Shown: piece by piece, positions 1-10,155 of the stretch
How positions within the stretch are numbered: the stretch's first letter is position 1
How the letters are laid out: each line of letters opens with the position of its first letter
Source of the DNA: Fulvia fulva
Taxonomy: Eukaryota > Ascomycota > Dothideomycetes > Mycosphaerellales > Mycosphaerellaceae
Assembly (NCBI RefSeq): GCF_020509005.1
Contig: NC_063016.1
Location: 1,798,001-1,862,000, forward strand
DNA length: 64,000 nucleotides
Direction of reading: 5' to 3'
Notes under the pieces: generated by a model
The model's database searches: none
The model's input: the letters and a program-made list of their open reading frames with translations, nothing else
What the model was told of the DNA's origin: nothing
Program-made: the position numbers and the translations under genes

Positions 1-1
1 A

Positions 2-3000
2 CATATCATGCCCGCCGCTCGCGAAAGTGCCGTCAAGCATAATGAGGATCTTACGCCGGCTGAAATTGCCCGAGCGAAGTCACTCCTTGAGAGTATGCTT
101 CAGATGACCTGCGAGCAACACGACAAGCTCCAAGCTTATCTCAAGAATGTGGCAGCTTTGCAAGTCGGTATCGAGCAGCTCAAGAATTTCGCCTCGGGCG
201 AAGCAGCCCAGCTCGTAGAGTCAACACGGCGGTCGATCGAGTACTTCAAAGCAGAGACAGCATCACTGAGCGCTGTGCTACAAGCCACTATCCGATGCAT
301 CGATCATCAAGCCCAGCTTGCCGGTAACGACTACTCGCAGGCTATCGCGGAACTGACAAGTCACGATGCAGACTTAAGCCTCATTAGTACTGAGCTTGCC
401 GCGCGACCTGATCTTCCCGCGGGCGTCAATGATGCATCTCTGAGATCGCTTGAGGACCGCTATTCGGCTTTTGTGAGTAGCACTATTCCTGACACTACTA
501 AGTTCATCAGCGGCAAACACTCTGAACTGGAACCCGTTCTCTCACATTTGGTCAACTGGGCCAAGCCTTTGGACACAAGCGCGAAGAGCGTTGCGCACGA
601 GGCGGGACAAGACGTACAGATCACGGCCCATGCTCTCGTACAAGCTCTAGAGAACCTGCGTATGTCTCATGCGCAAGTCACAACAGCTGCCAGCGAGAGC
701 ACCAAGAAGCGCCGTGGCAAGGAAGCTTGGCTACTTGAACAGTCGAGCCAGCAACAAGCCGGTATCGATATGCTCCAAATCGAGCAATTGTCTGATCACG
801 TCACACAAATGCTTGCTTCGTTGGGTAATGTTGCGGACCCTGCCACAAACCTGGGCGAGGTCGCTGCCATCTGCTATAAGATCATCCCAATTCTGGATGC
901 ATATACCCAGATCTCGATTCGGTCGGTAGTCAATGCATGCGACCTTCACGCCGCTACCAGCAAGATGGCCTATCGGCTTGCGACGATGTTCACTCAGCTT
1001 GCCCGCCAGGGATTCTGCCAGCCTTCGGAAAAGTCACAAGACAACGAAAAAGACGCTGGTCAAGCTGAGAGTGGCACTGGGCTTGGCGAGGGCGAGGGTG
1101 GCGAAGACATCAGCAAAGATATCGGAGACAACGAGGACTTGTCTGAGCTTGCCCAAGATGCAACTTCGAAGGACAAGGAGGGCGAAACCGAGGCTGAGAA
1201 GGATGCGGTCGATATGGCTGATGAAGACTTGCAAGGGGGATTCGACGAAGAAACTGGCCCCGAGGACGAGGATGAAGCCAAAGAAGGAGATCAGTCTGAT
1301 GCTGAAGTTGATGAAGAAGCAGGACACGTAGATGAAGACGATGGAGCTGTTGACGAGAAGACTTGGAACGACGAGAAGTCGGGAGAGCCAGAGAAAGAAG
1401 CCGATAAGGGTCAGGGCAACAAGACTGAAGATGTTGCGGCGGCTGGCGAGGAGGCCAAGAACGCAGAAGACGAGACACCTCAGGAGCAGGAGGAGGAGGA
1501 CGACGCCGAGGCCGATGCTGACGCGGACGCCGGTGCTGACGAGGTCGACAACGAAGCAGAGCCCGGCCAGACCGAGAAGGCGGACCCACATATGGCTGAT
1601 GAGCAGAACCTGGAGTTGCCTGACGATATCAACATGGATGGTGAAAAAGACGAGCTTAGTGAGATCTCTGATGACGACGGCGACGATCTCCAGAATGTGG
1701 ACGATGCGGCTGCTGAGGATAATGACGAGGCTGTACGGGACGATGGCGACGTGGAGATGGGTGAAGACGAAGGAGATGAAGCTGAGGAGAATGGCGAGGC
1801 CACCGCACAAGAACAGGACGAACAAGCGCCTGAGAACGACGAGGATGACTCGAAGTCTGACGTTGCCATGTTGAACAAGCACGACACGGAACAAGATCAT
1901 GCAGATTCCGCGCCCGCAGACGCTGGCCAGGGCCACGATCAAGAAGACAATGCGAAGAGCAATGGTACACTTTCGAACGCGGAACAAATGGAGCAGGAGA
2001 ATGAACAAGAAGAAGCCAGTGCGCAAGATGGCACAGCCGAGGGTGGCAGCAGTCGGCAAGCAGACACTGCTAATGGGCAAGCAGAAGCCGGCCAGGAAGA
2101 TCAGCAAACGCTTCCTTACAAGCAGCTTGGAGATGTGCTCAAGAAATGGTACGATCAACATCGAAACATCGAGGCTGCTAAGGACGCTACGGAGCCGACT
2201 GAGCAGACCGAAGAGCGTGAGGCCATGGATGATGCCCGCTTCGAGCATACCGATGATGCAGAGACCGAGATGCAGGCAACTGGTGCCGCTGATGCTGAGC
2301 AGTCTCGCGCACTTGATCAGCAGAATGCACAACCGATCGAGCAGGAAGATGATCGAGACAACGCCGCAGAGCTCAAGCATGACGCCGAGCAGGCCGTCGA
2401 TCAAGATCAGGAAGATGTCGAAGGAGGCGGCGCTGACAGCAAAGGCGGAGACATGGTTTCAAGACAAGACAAAGCCATGGTTGGGCAGCCTACAGATGTT
2501 GACATGACCTGGCAAGACGAACTGCAGCAACATGAGACTGAGGATCTCGATGACATGGACCAGCAGCTAACGGCAACCCATCTGGACTCCGATCGACCAG
2601 ACTTGCTCTCAATCGAGGACGCTCGTCGGGCCTGGAATGAACACGAGAGCAGAACCCGCAACATGGCCATTGTGCTGACTGAACATCTGCGTCTCATTCT
2701 ACAGCCAACACAAGCCACAAAGATGCGCGGCGACTTCCGAACAGGAAAGCGACTCAACATCAAGAAGATCATCCCTTACATCGCCTCATCCTACAAGCGC
2801 GACAAGATTTGGATGCGCCGCTCCGTACCAAGCAAGCGCTCCTATCAAATCATGCTGGCAATTGACGATTCGGAATCCATGGACGAAAGCGAACGCAAAG
2901 GTCTTGCCTTCGATACTCTGGCCCTTGTCTCGAAGGCTATGTCGATGCTCGAAGTCGGTGAGCTCTGTATTGTTGGCTTCGGCCAGACCGTCAACATCAA

Positions 3001-3499
3001 CCACGACTTCAGCATGCCCTTCACCTCCGACACCGGCGCAGAGGTCTATCGTCAATTCAGCTTCGCTCAGACCAAGACTGACGTCCACAAACTTCTTGAG
3101 CAGTCCATCGACCTCTTCCGTACTGCTAGGCTGAAAGCCTCTGGGTCAGCGAGCGATCTTTGGCAATTACAGCTGATCATTTCAGATGGCCATTGCGAGG
3201 ATCACCCGAGTATTCGACAGCTTGTAAGACAAGCTCATGAGGAGCAGATCATGGTTGTATTCATTGTTGTCGATGCTACAGCGCCAGCGACCGGAGCAGC
3301 CGATCAAAAGCAGAGTATCATGGATCTGAAAGAGGCAAGATTCACGACTGTCAATGGTGAGTCTGAGCTAGAAATGATCCGGTATCTGGATCACTTCCCT
3401 TTCAGGTACTACTTGATTGTGAGGGATGTGTTGGAGTTACCAAGTGTATTGGCTGGGGCGTTGAGGCAATGGTTTTCGGAGGTGGTGGAAAGTGGTTAA
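2..3499 (+). CDS. MDN1: Midasin (AAA+ ribosome-assembly ATPase), C-terminal part
   Basis: Midasin (Mdn1/Rea1) is a giant nuclear AAA+ ATPase that strips assembly factors (Ytm1, Rsa4) from pre-60S ribosomal particles. Only its 3' end is here: the frame is open from base 2, so the true start lies to the left and the first Met at base 8 is internal. Seen in about 1165 residues: a helical linker (about 1-340), a very long Asp/Glu-rich low-complexity tract (about 340-860), then a conserved C-terminal block with a von Willebrand A domain from about residue 945 to the end. That block carries the MIDAS motif DDSES (about 953-957) in the context AIDDSESMDES. The order linker, acidic tract, terminal VWA is diagnostic of midasin. 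The full protein is normally nearly 5000 residues, so roughly a quarter is visible. It converges with the gene at 3928-5226. Confidence 0.93.
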   Translation, partial: HIMPAARESAVKHNEDLTPAEIARAKSLLESMLQMTCEQHDKLQAYLKNVAALQVGIEQLKNFASGEAAQLVESTRRSIEYFKAETASLSAVLQATIRCIDHQAQLAGNDYSQAIAELTSHDADLSLISTELAARPDLPAGVNDASLRSLEDRYSAFVSSTIPDTTKFISGKHSELEPVLSHLVNWAKPLDTSAKSVAHEAGQDVQITAHALVQALENLRMSHAQVTTAASESTKKRRGKEAWLLEQSSQQQAGIDMLQIEQLSDHVTQMLASLGNVADPATNLGEVAAICYKIIPILDAYTQISIRSVVNACDLHAATSKMAYRLATMFTQLARQGFCQPSEKSQDNEKDAGQAESGTGLGEGEGGEDISKDIGDNEDLSELAQDATSKDKEGETEAEKDAVDMADEDLQGGFDEETGPEDEDEAKEGDQSDAEVDEEAGHVDEDDGAVDEKTWNDEKSGEPEKEADKGQGNKTEDVAAAGEEAKNAEDETPQEQEEEDDAEADADADAGADEVDNEAEPGQTEKADPHMADEQNLELPDDINMDGEKDELSEISDDDGDDLQNVDDAAAEDNDEAVRDDGDVEMGEDEGDEAEENGEATAQEQDEQAPENDEDDSKSDVAMLNKHDTEQDHADSAPADAGQGHDQEDNAKSNGTLSNAEQMEQENEQEEASAQDGTAEGGSSRQADTANGQAEAGQEDQQTLPYKQLGDVLKKWYDQHRNIEAAKDATEPTEQTEEREAMDDARFEHTDDAETEMQATGAADAEQSRALDQQNAQPIEQEDDRDNAAELKHDAEQAVDQDQEDVEGGGADSKGGDMVSRQDKAMVGQPTDVDMTWQDELQQHETEDLDDMDQQLTATHLDSDRPDLLSIEDARRAWNEHESRTRNMAIVLTEHLRLILQPTQATKMRGDFRTGKRLNIKKIIPYIASSYKRDKIWMRRSVPSKRSYQIMLAIDDSESMDESERKGLAFDTLALVSKAMSMLEVGELCIVGFGQTVNINHDFSMPFTSDTGAEVYRQFSFAQTKTDVHKLLEQSIDLFRTARLKASGSASDLWQLQLIISDGHCEDHPSIRQLVRQAHEEQIMVVFIVVDATAPATGAADQKQSIMDLKEARFTTVNGESELEMIRYLDHFPFRYYLIVRDVLELPSVLAGALRQWFSEVVESG

Positions 3500-3927
3500 A
3501 TATACGGTAGCGCGCGATGTGCTTCGAGCCACGAAGCGGTACCTGTGCACATAGGGAGCATGCGCAATGTAGTAATAACAAGTCTTTTCTGATATTGCTG
3601 ACCTTCTCTAGTATCTGTCGTGCACTTCCCCCTTCCATCTTCCATGACTGAGCAAGGGCTCTGGACATCAGAGCTGGCCGCTTGTACAACAGCGGGACCG
3701 TTGCTTGTCAGCTACGAGAGTAACACCGCAGCACAGCGACTGCTTCTGAAGTGGAAGCACCACGGTGTACCACGTTATCCAACAATGTCCAGAACATCGA
3801 AGCTGCTTCGAGCTCTTCTAGCAGGTCATTATCGCTCTGTTCTTGAGAGTTAACCGGTCACCTCTTCTGTCAACAGCCCATGGAGGCTGATCATGTTTCA
3901 ACACGCTTCAAGCCACGACCCTGCTAT
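3500..3927. other. Intergenic spacer between convergent genes
   Basis: This spacer lies between the stop codons of midasin (+) and the rhodopsin-domain gene (-), so it must hold both 3' UTRs and transcription ends. A 77-codon plus-strand ORF at 3620-3853 has no recognisable motif and is probably chance. Confidence 0.6.
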
Positions 3928-5226
3928 TCATCGAATCTGATACGACATCCTGTCTGCTGACCCCATCGTCACCTCAAACTCTTCCTGCTTCTTGATAATG
4001 ATCCGCTCCTGGCTTCCCCAACTGCGCCTGATCTCCTCGGAATTCGCATCCGGCCCTGTAATCTCAACGTTATTACCAGCCACATCAGGACGCAAATCCA
4101 TCGAATCTGACCCTGGAGCGCTCAGTCCTGTCTCTTCCTTGTTTATCTTGAGATCACCCAGCGCTACCAACCCAGCCCGATTGATTGTGTCCCTCCAGCT
4201 TCGCCCGGATCGCGCGGATCGCGCTGAGGGACAGTGTTGGTTCTGCGTGCGCCACGTATCGTCGTCGATCTTGTGGAAGGGGCGCATGAACGTCTTCAAG
4301 CAGGGCAGTGATGCTGCGAGAATCGACCAGAGCAACTCAGTCTGGGTCCACATGAGAGAGTGGATTACATCTAGTGCCACGTCTTTGGAGTCGTGCATGT
4401 TGGCGATGTGGGCGAGGTTCATGGCGGCGAAGAGGACGTTGAAGAGGCGCACACCGAAGACCATGGTCACTGTTAACTTCGCGGAGGGTTTGATCAGGAT
4501 GTCCAGAAGGAGCACAATTGGTACGATGACCAGTAATGCCTCTGTAATGATGTCTACGGCCATGAGGATCTGCCATCGCGTGAACTACATTTGGCGGTCA
4601 GCAGAGGAATAGAGACGTGGAACGCTTGACTCACTCTGTGTGGACAGTGGTCAGGAATGCTAACGTATCCCGCATCTACACAGTCTATTCCCAAAGCCAA
4701 GACAGATATGACGCCAAAGGAGGCTGCGACAATGACAAGAGCCCAGCAGACTTGAGCGTTGCGACGCCGCCCGTTCTCGAAAAGCCGCTGGGTCAATATG
4801 GCGGTCGAGACCTTGGAGCAGCAGTGTGCAAGAACAAAGAAATATGCATGCGCAGCAGCATACTATGATGATAAGTCAGCTATGCGACGAAAATACTCAG
4901 TGTATACGTACCCGTTGTATCTCCTGGACGACCGCATACTCCAGCAAACCACTCGCCTTGCCCAGGCCTTTAGCCACGGCGACTAGAACGGAGATGTATT
5001 GCCCGATCGCTAGAACAGTTGACGCCAGAAGGGCCCAATCGTCATGTCCATACATGCCATACTTGACGATGAACCTGATGATAAATGCTATGATAGCGTA
5101 GACGAACGAAAGCAGAGTGATGATGGATAGCCACGCCGAATGATCCTCTTCAGTGATCTGTGTAAAGTACCGTGTTCCAGGGATCCAGTTCGCAGTGTCT
5201 ATGGCAGCATAGCCGTCCGACGACAT
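3928..5226 (-). CDS. Fungal rhodopsin-domain (PTH11-like) seven-TM membrane protein
   Basis: Integral membrane protein of the large fungal rhodopsin-domain family (PTH11-like receptors without CFEM). Members are plasma-membrane proteins of mostly unknown ligand. Gene model: exons 5226-4912, 4862-4635 and 4584-3928; introns of 49 nt (4911-4863, GTACGT..TAG) and 50 nt (4634-4585, GTGAGT..TAG). The exons join in frame to give 399 residues. Visible features: a hydrophobic segment at about 33-57; the family-typical GHDDWALL block just after TM1; AHCCSKVS in the next extracellular/TM stretch; FTRWQILMAVDIITEALLV; LVIVPIVLLLDILIKPSAKL; and the MWTQTELLWSILAASLPCLK block, where this family usually has E..W..I..CLP. 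A Ser/Arg-rich cytosolic tail follows. There is no Cys-rich CFEM domain at the N-terminus. Some homologues sit in secondary-metabolite clusters, but nothing nearby suggests one. Family is confident; specific role unknown. Confidence 0.85.
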
Positions 5227-6751
5227 GGCAGGTGCTGTTGTTCAAGACCATGTTTGAAAGAGTAGGTCAAACAGAAGGTCTTCCATATGGACAGAGTCAG
5301 CAACAGGTAGTGCTAGATAAGACGGCGCATAAAAAGTGGGATCGGAATATGCGATCTGCTTCCGCTGTATGCGCAAGGCCCAAGCCGGCGTGATAGGTAT
5401 CGAGCATGGTTGTACTTCATCTATCTGCCAAGGTTGGCCAGCGGAGGCTTTAACGGTATTTGCTAGCTGCAGGCGAGTGACGGATATCTGCTCGCCCATG
5501 TCACCTTCTTCGGAATCTCAAGACGTGAGCAGTACCGTCCAGAAGAGATCTCGACGCTTGCCAGTGTGTTCTGTGCCTTTGCTTCGCAGGCCAACTTACC
5601 ACATCATGGCTACGACTGCGAGCGCGACGTCTTCGTCGACAGACAAGAGCTCGAGCAGGATGTGGATCGTCCGGTCCGCGATGAAGACGGTGCTTGCAGT
5701 TAGCGTCTCATACAGAGGAGTGTGCTAAGTGTTTGGCAGAGACATCGGAGCATTCGTGTCGGACCAGGATAGGACCATCCCGGTCTTGTTGCGAAGTGCA
5801 CCGTAGCACACGAGCACGCATCTGCAGCTTTATGGTCTGTCGAGGAGCTGTCAGATGGCCATCACGAGATGTCCCATGGTCAATATGATGTTGCCATGAT
5901 GGAAAGGAGGAGGCGACGTCTGAAAGTGTGAAGATGCATGACCCGGCCACCACGCGCCTGGAGCCGAGGGACCCACAGCCTTAATTCGCAACGGCCCAAG
6001 ACTCCTCTCCGTTTCATCTCACGACTCTTGACCGCCGTTACTCCATCGAGAATCGTTATTGTGCCGGATCGATGCCAGCTTCCGCAGCAGCAGATTCACG
6101 CCGTTTCCACGTGGATGTCCGGCGCGATGCGCTTGCAGCCACCATGCCCGGGGCCAGGGGACAATGTGAAGATTCGCAACATCGTGGCTGCCGAAACGAC
6201 GAGTCTGTCTGTTGGATGAAGTACGTTATGTCCCTAGGCGCGGTAGAAGGGAAAAGAGCCACTCTGGCGTGTCTGGTCCCAGACCGCATCGAACCTGAAC
6301 ACGCATCTGCGACATGCTCTCTCAATTGAGCTCCCCGCAGCGCACCATGCCCTCGAGCGTGTGGCCCAGATGACTGGGGTATCTTCCTCCCTGCTATCCA
6401 GCTACCTGATGATGAGCCGACCGCCGACCAAAGACTAGGGATCACGTCCGCGCAGATTAGCCTTGTCTGTCTCTGCGGCATGCGTTTGAGCTGGTTGGAA
6501 GTCTCGGAAGCCCGCCAACGACGCCAACAAAATCACTAGCAAACCTCTGGACCACAGGCCGGCGACGTGTCTGCTCACTGCTAATAAGACCCTCTTTGCT
6601 GATGACAGATGAAAGGCCATGGGCCAAGATGTGGACCTGTCGATCCTGTAGGCTGGACTTTTCGTTTGTACCACCTTCTCTCCCGCTCGTCATGCAGGTA
6701 CGCGGTTTTGTGGCGTCTCGCCCACACTGAGAAGAAGTGAAAGTAGCAGCC
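5227..6751. other. Divergent intergenic region, no supported gene
   Basis: The region between the starts of the rhodopsin-domain gene (-) and the permease gene (+) probably holds both promoters. Several ORFs of 60-140 codons exist on both strands, but none shows a motif or a plausible intron chain. Confidence 0.5.
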
Positions 6752-8457
6752 ATGCCACGACATCGCTCGCGGTCCTCTCTGGATCTCACGAGGATGTATC
6801 ACGAAAGCGCAAAAAGCATGCGCGTCAATCCCACGATGAGCGCGGCGACACTGGACGACATGTTTATGACTGAACCGACCGTACGTGGCGAAATTGGAGA
6901 AATCACCAGGCATGATAAATTCGATATGACGCGCATGGGCAAGAAGCAGGAGATGCGAAGAGTCTTTAGGCAGTTTTCGATTCTGTCTTTTACCTGTGTC
7001 ATCATGGGCACCTGGGAGTTTCTACTCACCGCAAACACCCAAGGACTGGTTGCCGGTGGCCTGGCAGGACTTTTCTGGAGTTACCTTTGGACTTTAGTTG
7101 GATTTGGTCTGATTATCGCGAGTATGGCCGAAATGGCGTCGATGGCTCCAACGTCGGGCGGCCAATATCATTGGGTGTCCGAGTTTGCACCAAGTAGCTG
7201 CCAGAAGTTCTTGAGCTACACTACTGGGTGGTTGAGCTCGATGTCTTACCAGGCTGGAAATGCTTCTGGCTTCTTCTTAGCAGGAACGGTCATTCAATGC
7301 CTGGCCATGGTCAATTACCCGGATTATGCAGCTCCCAACTGGCAAAGTACAATGTGCGTCCTGGCTGTGGTGCTGATTTCGGGCATCTTCAACATTTTCT
7401 GCTCGAAATGGTTTCCGGTGATGAATAATATCTCGATGACGTTCCATATTACGGGCTTTGTGGCAGTGGTGGTTGTCCTATGGGTTCTTGCACCCCACCC
7501 TCCTGCACGAGAAGTCTTCATAGGCTTCTCGGACATGGGTGGCTGGTCATCAATGGGGCTGAGCGTGATGGTCGGTCAAATCAGTGCTATTGCTTCACTT
7601 GGGTGTACGTATCTTTTGCACTACACCGTGGAACTTCTGCTGACTTCCAAAAAGGCTCTGATGCTGCAGCACATATGAGCGAAGAAGTCTCCGATGCCAG
7701 TCTTTCAGTACCTCGATCCATGGTGTGGACCTTCATGATAAATGGGAGCACGGGCCTGATCTTCTTGGTTACAATTCTCTTCGCAATCCCATCTGTCGAA
7801 GACGCTGTTGCCGACCCCACTGGTTACCCATTCCTCTATATGTACAAGGTGGCCATGCCAAACAGCAACGTCGGCACGAACATCTTGACAATTGTGCCGG
7901 TGCTAATGCTCATGGTTGGCAATATCTCTTTCACGGCATCCTGCGCTCGCCAGGCCTGGTCTTTTGCTCGCGATCGAGGCTTGCCATTCTCGAGATGGAT
8001 TTCCAAGATGGATAATAGGGTGCATGTTCCCGTCAACGCAACTTACCTGACGCTAGCATGCACAACTCTGCTCTCGCTCATAAAACTGGGCTCGAATGCA
8101 GCCTTCAACGCCATCCTGAGCTTACAGCTGTCGACACTGATGGCATCCTACCTGATCGCGATCACTTGTGTCGTGATTCGCAAGATCCAGGATCCGGACT
8201 CATTACCAAGGGCACGATGGTCTCTTGGACGGTATGGGCTTCCCATAAATGTTGTCGCGATGCTTTATTCGGCCTTTGCCTGCTTCTGGTCCTTCTGGCC
8301 GAATACAACGCTGGTTGGCACGACTAGTGAAAATCTGGAGTCTTTCAATTGGGCACCGGTCATATTTGTGGGAGTTTTCATTGTTGCGATGGTGACTTAC
8401 GTCGTGCAGGGGAGGTTTGTGTATGATGGACCGGTGGCTTTGGTGAAGAAGATATGA
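6752..8457 (+). CDS. APC-superfamily amino-acid/GABA/choline permease
   Basis: Proton-coupled amino-acid, GABA or choline type permease (APC family, fungal Uga4/Hnm1-like), expected in the plasma or vacuolar membrane with about 12 TM helices. Exons 6752-7604 and 7655-8457; one 50-nt intron (7605-7654, GTACGT..AAAAG). The join restores SLGCSDAAAHMSEEVSDA, the usual loop (AxHMSEEV) of this family. Length 551 residues, normal for the family. The start is taken as the ATG at 6752; the in-frame GTG at 6737 is unlikely in a fungus. TM1 begins near FSILSFTCVIMGTWEF, and the substrate-site motif PTSGGQYHWVSEFAP is intact about 135 residues in. ASCARQAWSFARDRGLPFS, typical of TM8 and its following loop, is also intact. 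No frameshift or stop was seen. The exact substrate cannot be read from sequence. Confidence 0.88.
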
Positions 8458-8880
8458 TATGTTAGGGAAACAGCCGTGTAATGTAATGATTGACACCCAC
8501 CTATTGTATTGCTTGAAGGAAGGCTTTTCCAGCTGTCAGGCCATCGATGTCATGATCGATTCCTCAAGGTACTGTCAAGACCGGCGACAAAGCTCTCGCA
8601 ACCCAGCTCAAATGAACACAGGGCGGTGGTGAGTCTTTGTACGAGACTAATTCATACACATCATCAGGTCGTTATCAACCTCGACTGCGCGCGCTATAGT
8701 GCACGTAAAGACATCGAGAGTAGCTCATTGTATAGCGGATGATCAGGTCTTTATGGCTGGATATCGGCGGGTGTCGAGATTTCAACGGCAGGAAGCAAAA
8801 AGTGAAACAATCACATAAATATCTCAAGAGTGGGGGGACCAATTGGTTTCATTCTACGACCAAAAATAAATGTGTAACTT

Positions 8881-8976
8881 TGCATTCAAGGGGAGTCGAA
8901 CCCCTACCTATCGCTGTCACATGGAAGGCGATAATCCTAACTTCAAGGTCGTTAATATTGAGTTCATTCTCAATGG
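8881..8976 (-). tRNA. tRNA-Gly(UCC)-like sequence, probably degenerate
   Basis: On the minus strand there is a perfect T-arm, AGGGG-TTCGACT-CCCCT, followed by an acceptor-like 3' strand ending TGAATGCA. Upstream lies a perfect anticodon-type stem ATCGC/GCGAT enclosing CTTCCA, which puts UCC (Gly) at the anticodon. GTTAGGATT before it resembles the 3' part of a tRNA-Gly D-arm. Two oddities argue against a functional gene: the anticodon loop is 13 nt instead of 7, and the 5' half (D-stem and 5' acceptor) is poor, with CCATTGA only partly matching the 3' acceptor strand. It may be a tRNA pseudogene, or a tRNA with a tiny insertion after position 37. The 5' boundary is uncertain. Confidence 0.35.
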
Positions 8977-9471
8977 GAAACATAATGTGTACCCGTTAGA
9001 CCATGAATGCACCATATGATAGTGCTGCTTTGCTGGTGCACTGCTGATGAACAACTTGGAAATTAAATGATATATATTACTCCACCACCATGACAGCTCG
9101 GGTCGAGGAAGCTGAACAGCGCGAGGCTGGACGACTGACAGATAGAGAACGTTTACGTGCCAAGTCTTCTGAGCCACCGAGTCAGACACATACTTTCAGG
9201 TCCGTGATACCGTATCAAGCACGTCTGTCGGCTGCTAGGCGTCGTAGGTCGTGGAGTGGTGTTGGTGAAAGACTTTCACACGCCAAGCCTCCGCGTGAAC
9301 GGCTGGACCCGACGAGGTGAAGTCAACTCCACGTGACTCGTAGCTCCAAACTGCAATCTCATCTCCAAACTGTTCTTGCGCTGTCTGCATCACAACATTG
9401 ATCTCCGATTTCGTCGAGTCCGACAGAAAGAGTGCGAAATTCGAGTATCAAACAATGATTCCAACGCTCAA

Positions 9472-9657
9472 ATGATCGATCCGACCCTCGACAAGTGGCT
9501 GGACTCGCACTTCTTCCGTCGTAAGCAGTACTCCTTACCACTACAAACACGATGCTGATGTACGGCATGTGTTGACACACTTGCAGACCATGGCCTAATG
9601 TACCAGAGAAGAACATCAACTTCACGATGGTCGGCACTGCAATTTCTACAGCACTAA
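9472..9657 (+). CDS. Possible small spliced ORF (weak)
   Basis: Candidate only. ATG at 9472 opens MIDPTLDKWLDSHFFR. A GTAAGC donor at 9521 and a TTGCAG acceptor ending at 9586 would give a 66-nt intron and a 39-residue product ending at 9657. A different acceptor (TACCAG, ending near 9606) would instead open a longer reading. No family was recognised. The good donor and acceptor are the only support; it could equally be part of a long 5' leader of the downstream gene. Confidence 0.15.
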
Positions 9658-10155
9658 CGGCGCACAGTCTCGAGAATGACAGGCGTCATCCTCTCCTCCC
9701 TGCACGATTCCCGAGCCATCTCGCCATCTCGCCAGGCGCCAATATGCCCTCAATGAACACTCACAGCAGGCCTGGAAACATTCGTCCTATCACCAAGCAT
9801 GTTCGGCAAGGCAACAACGCTTCTCCTACCTGCTCCAATGTTCTTTTTCCCAGCTGAGTCGTCTCCTTCGCTCTGGCACACTCGTTGCAAACATGGTTCT
9901 TTTCTCCACTCTGATTGTCAACAAGTCATCAAAGCTGCCATGCTCCAGCGATTTCTCCCAAGCAAACACGAGCTTCTTTGAGCCGTGACCCATATAGATT
10001 AGCCATCTCGTCACAACTCAGGACTTTCTTCTCACCAAGCTTTGCAATCAGCTCTTGACCTGCAACTCTTTCCCCCTCCTCCTACCTCTTTGGAAATCAC
10101 AGTCTTCAGGAAGATTCAGAAACACCAAGTCTACTGCCGGAATCTGTCTGTCAAA

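Larger units (their letters stand above)
8458..10155. other. Intergenic region upstream of the Argonaute-like gene
   Basis: About 1.7 kb holding the permease 3' end, a tRNA-like remnant (8881-8976), one weak small spliced ORF candidate (9472-9657), and probably the 5' UTR and promoter of the Argonaute-like gene. That gene's 5' leader is pyrimidine-rich just before its ATG (10060-10100). Nothing else was supported. Confidence 0.45.

Noticed and set aside
1034..2404. 456-codon minus-strand ORF opposite midasin
   Set aside because: It is the antisense of the acidic GAN/GAR-codon tract of midasin; the hydrophobic Ile/Leu/Val run is a by-product of that codon bias.
3620..3853. 77-codon plus-strand ORF between two convergent genes
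   Set aside because: No motif and located in a 3' UTR spacer.
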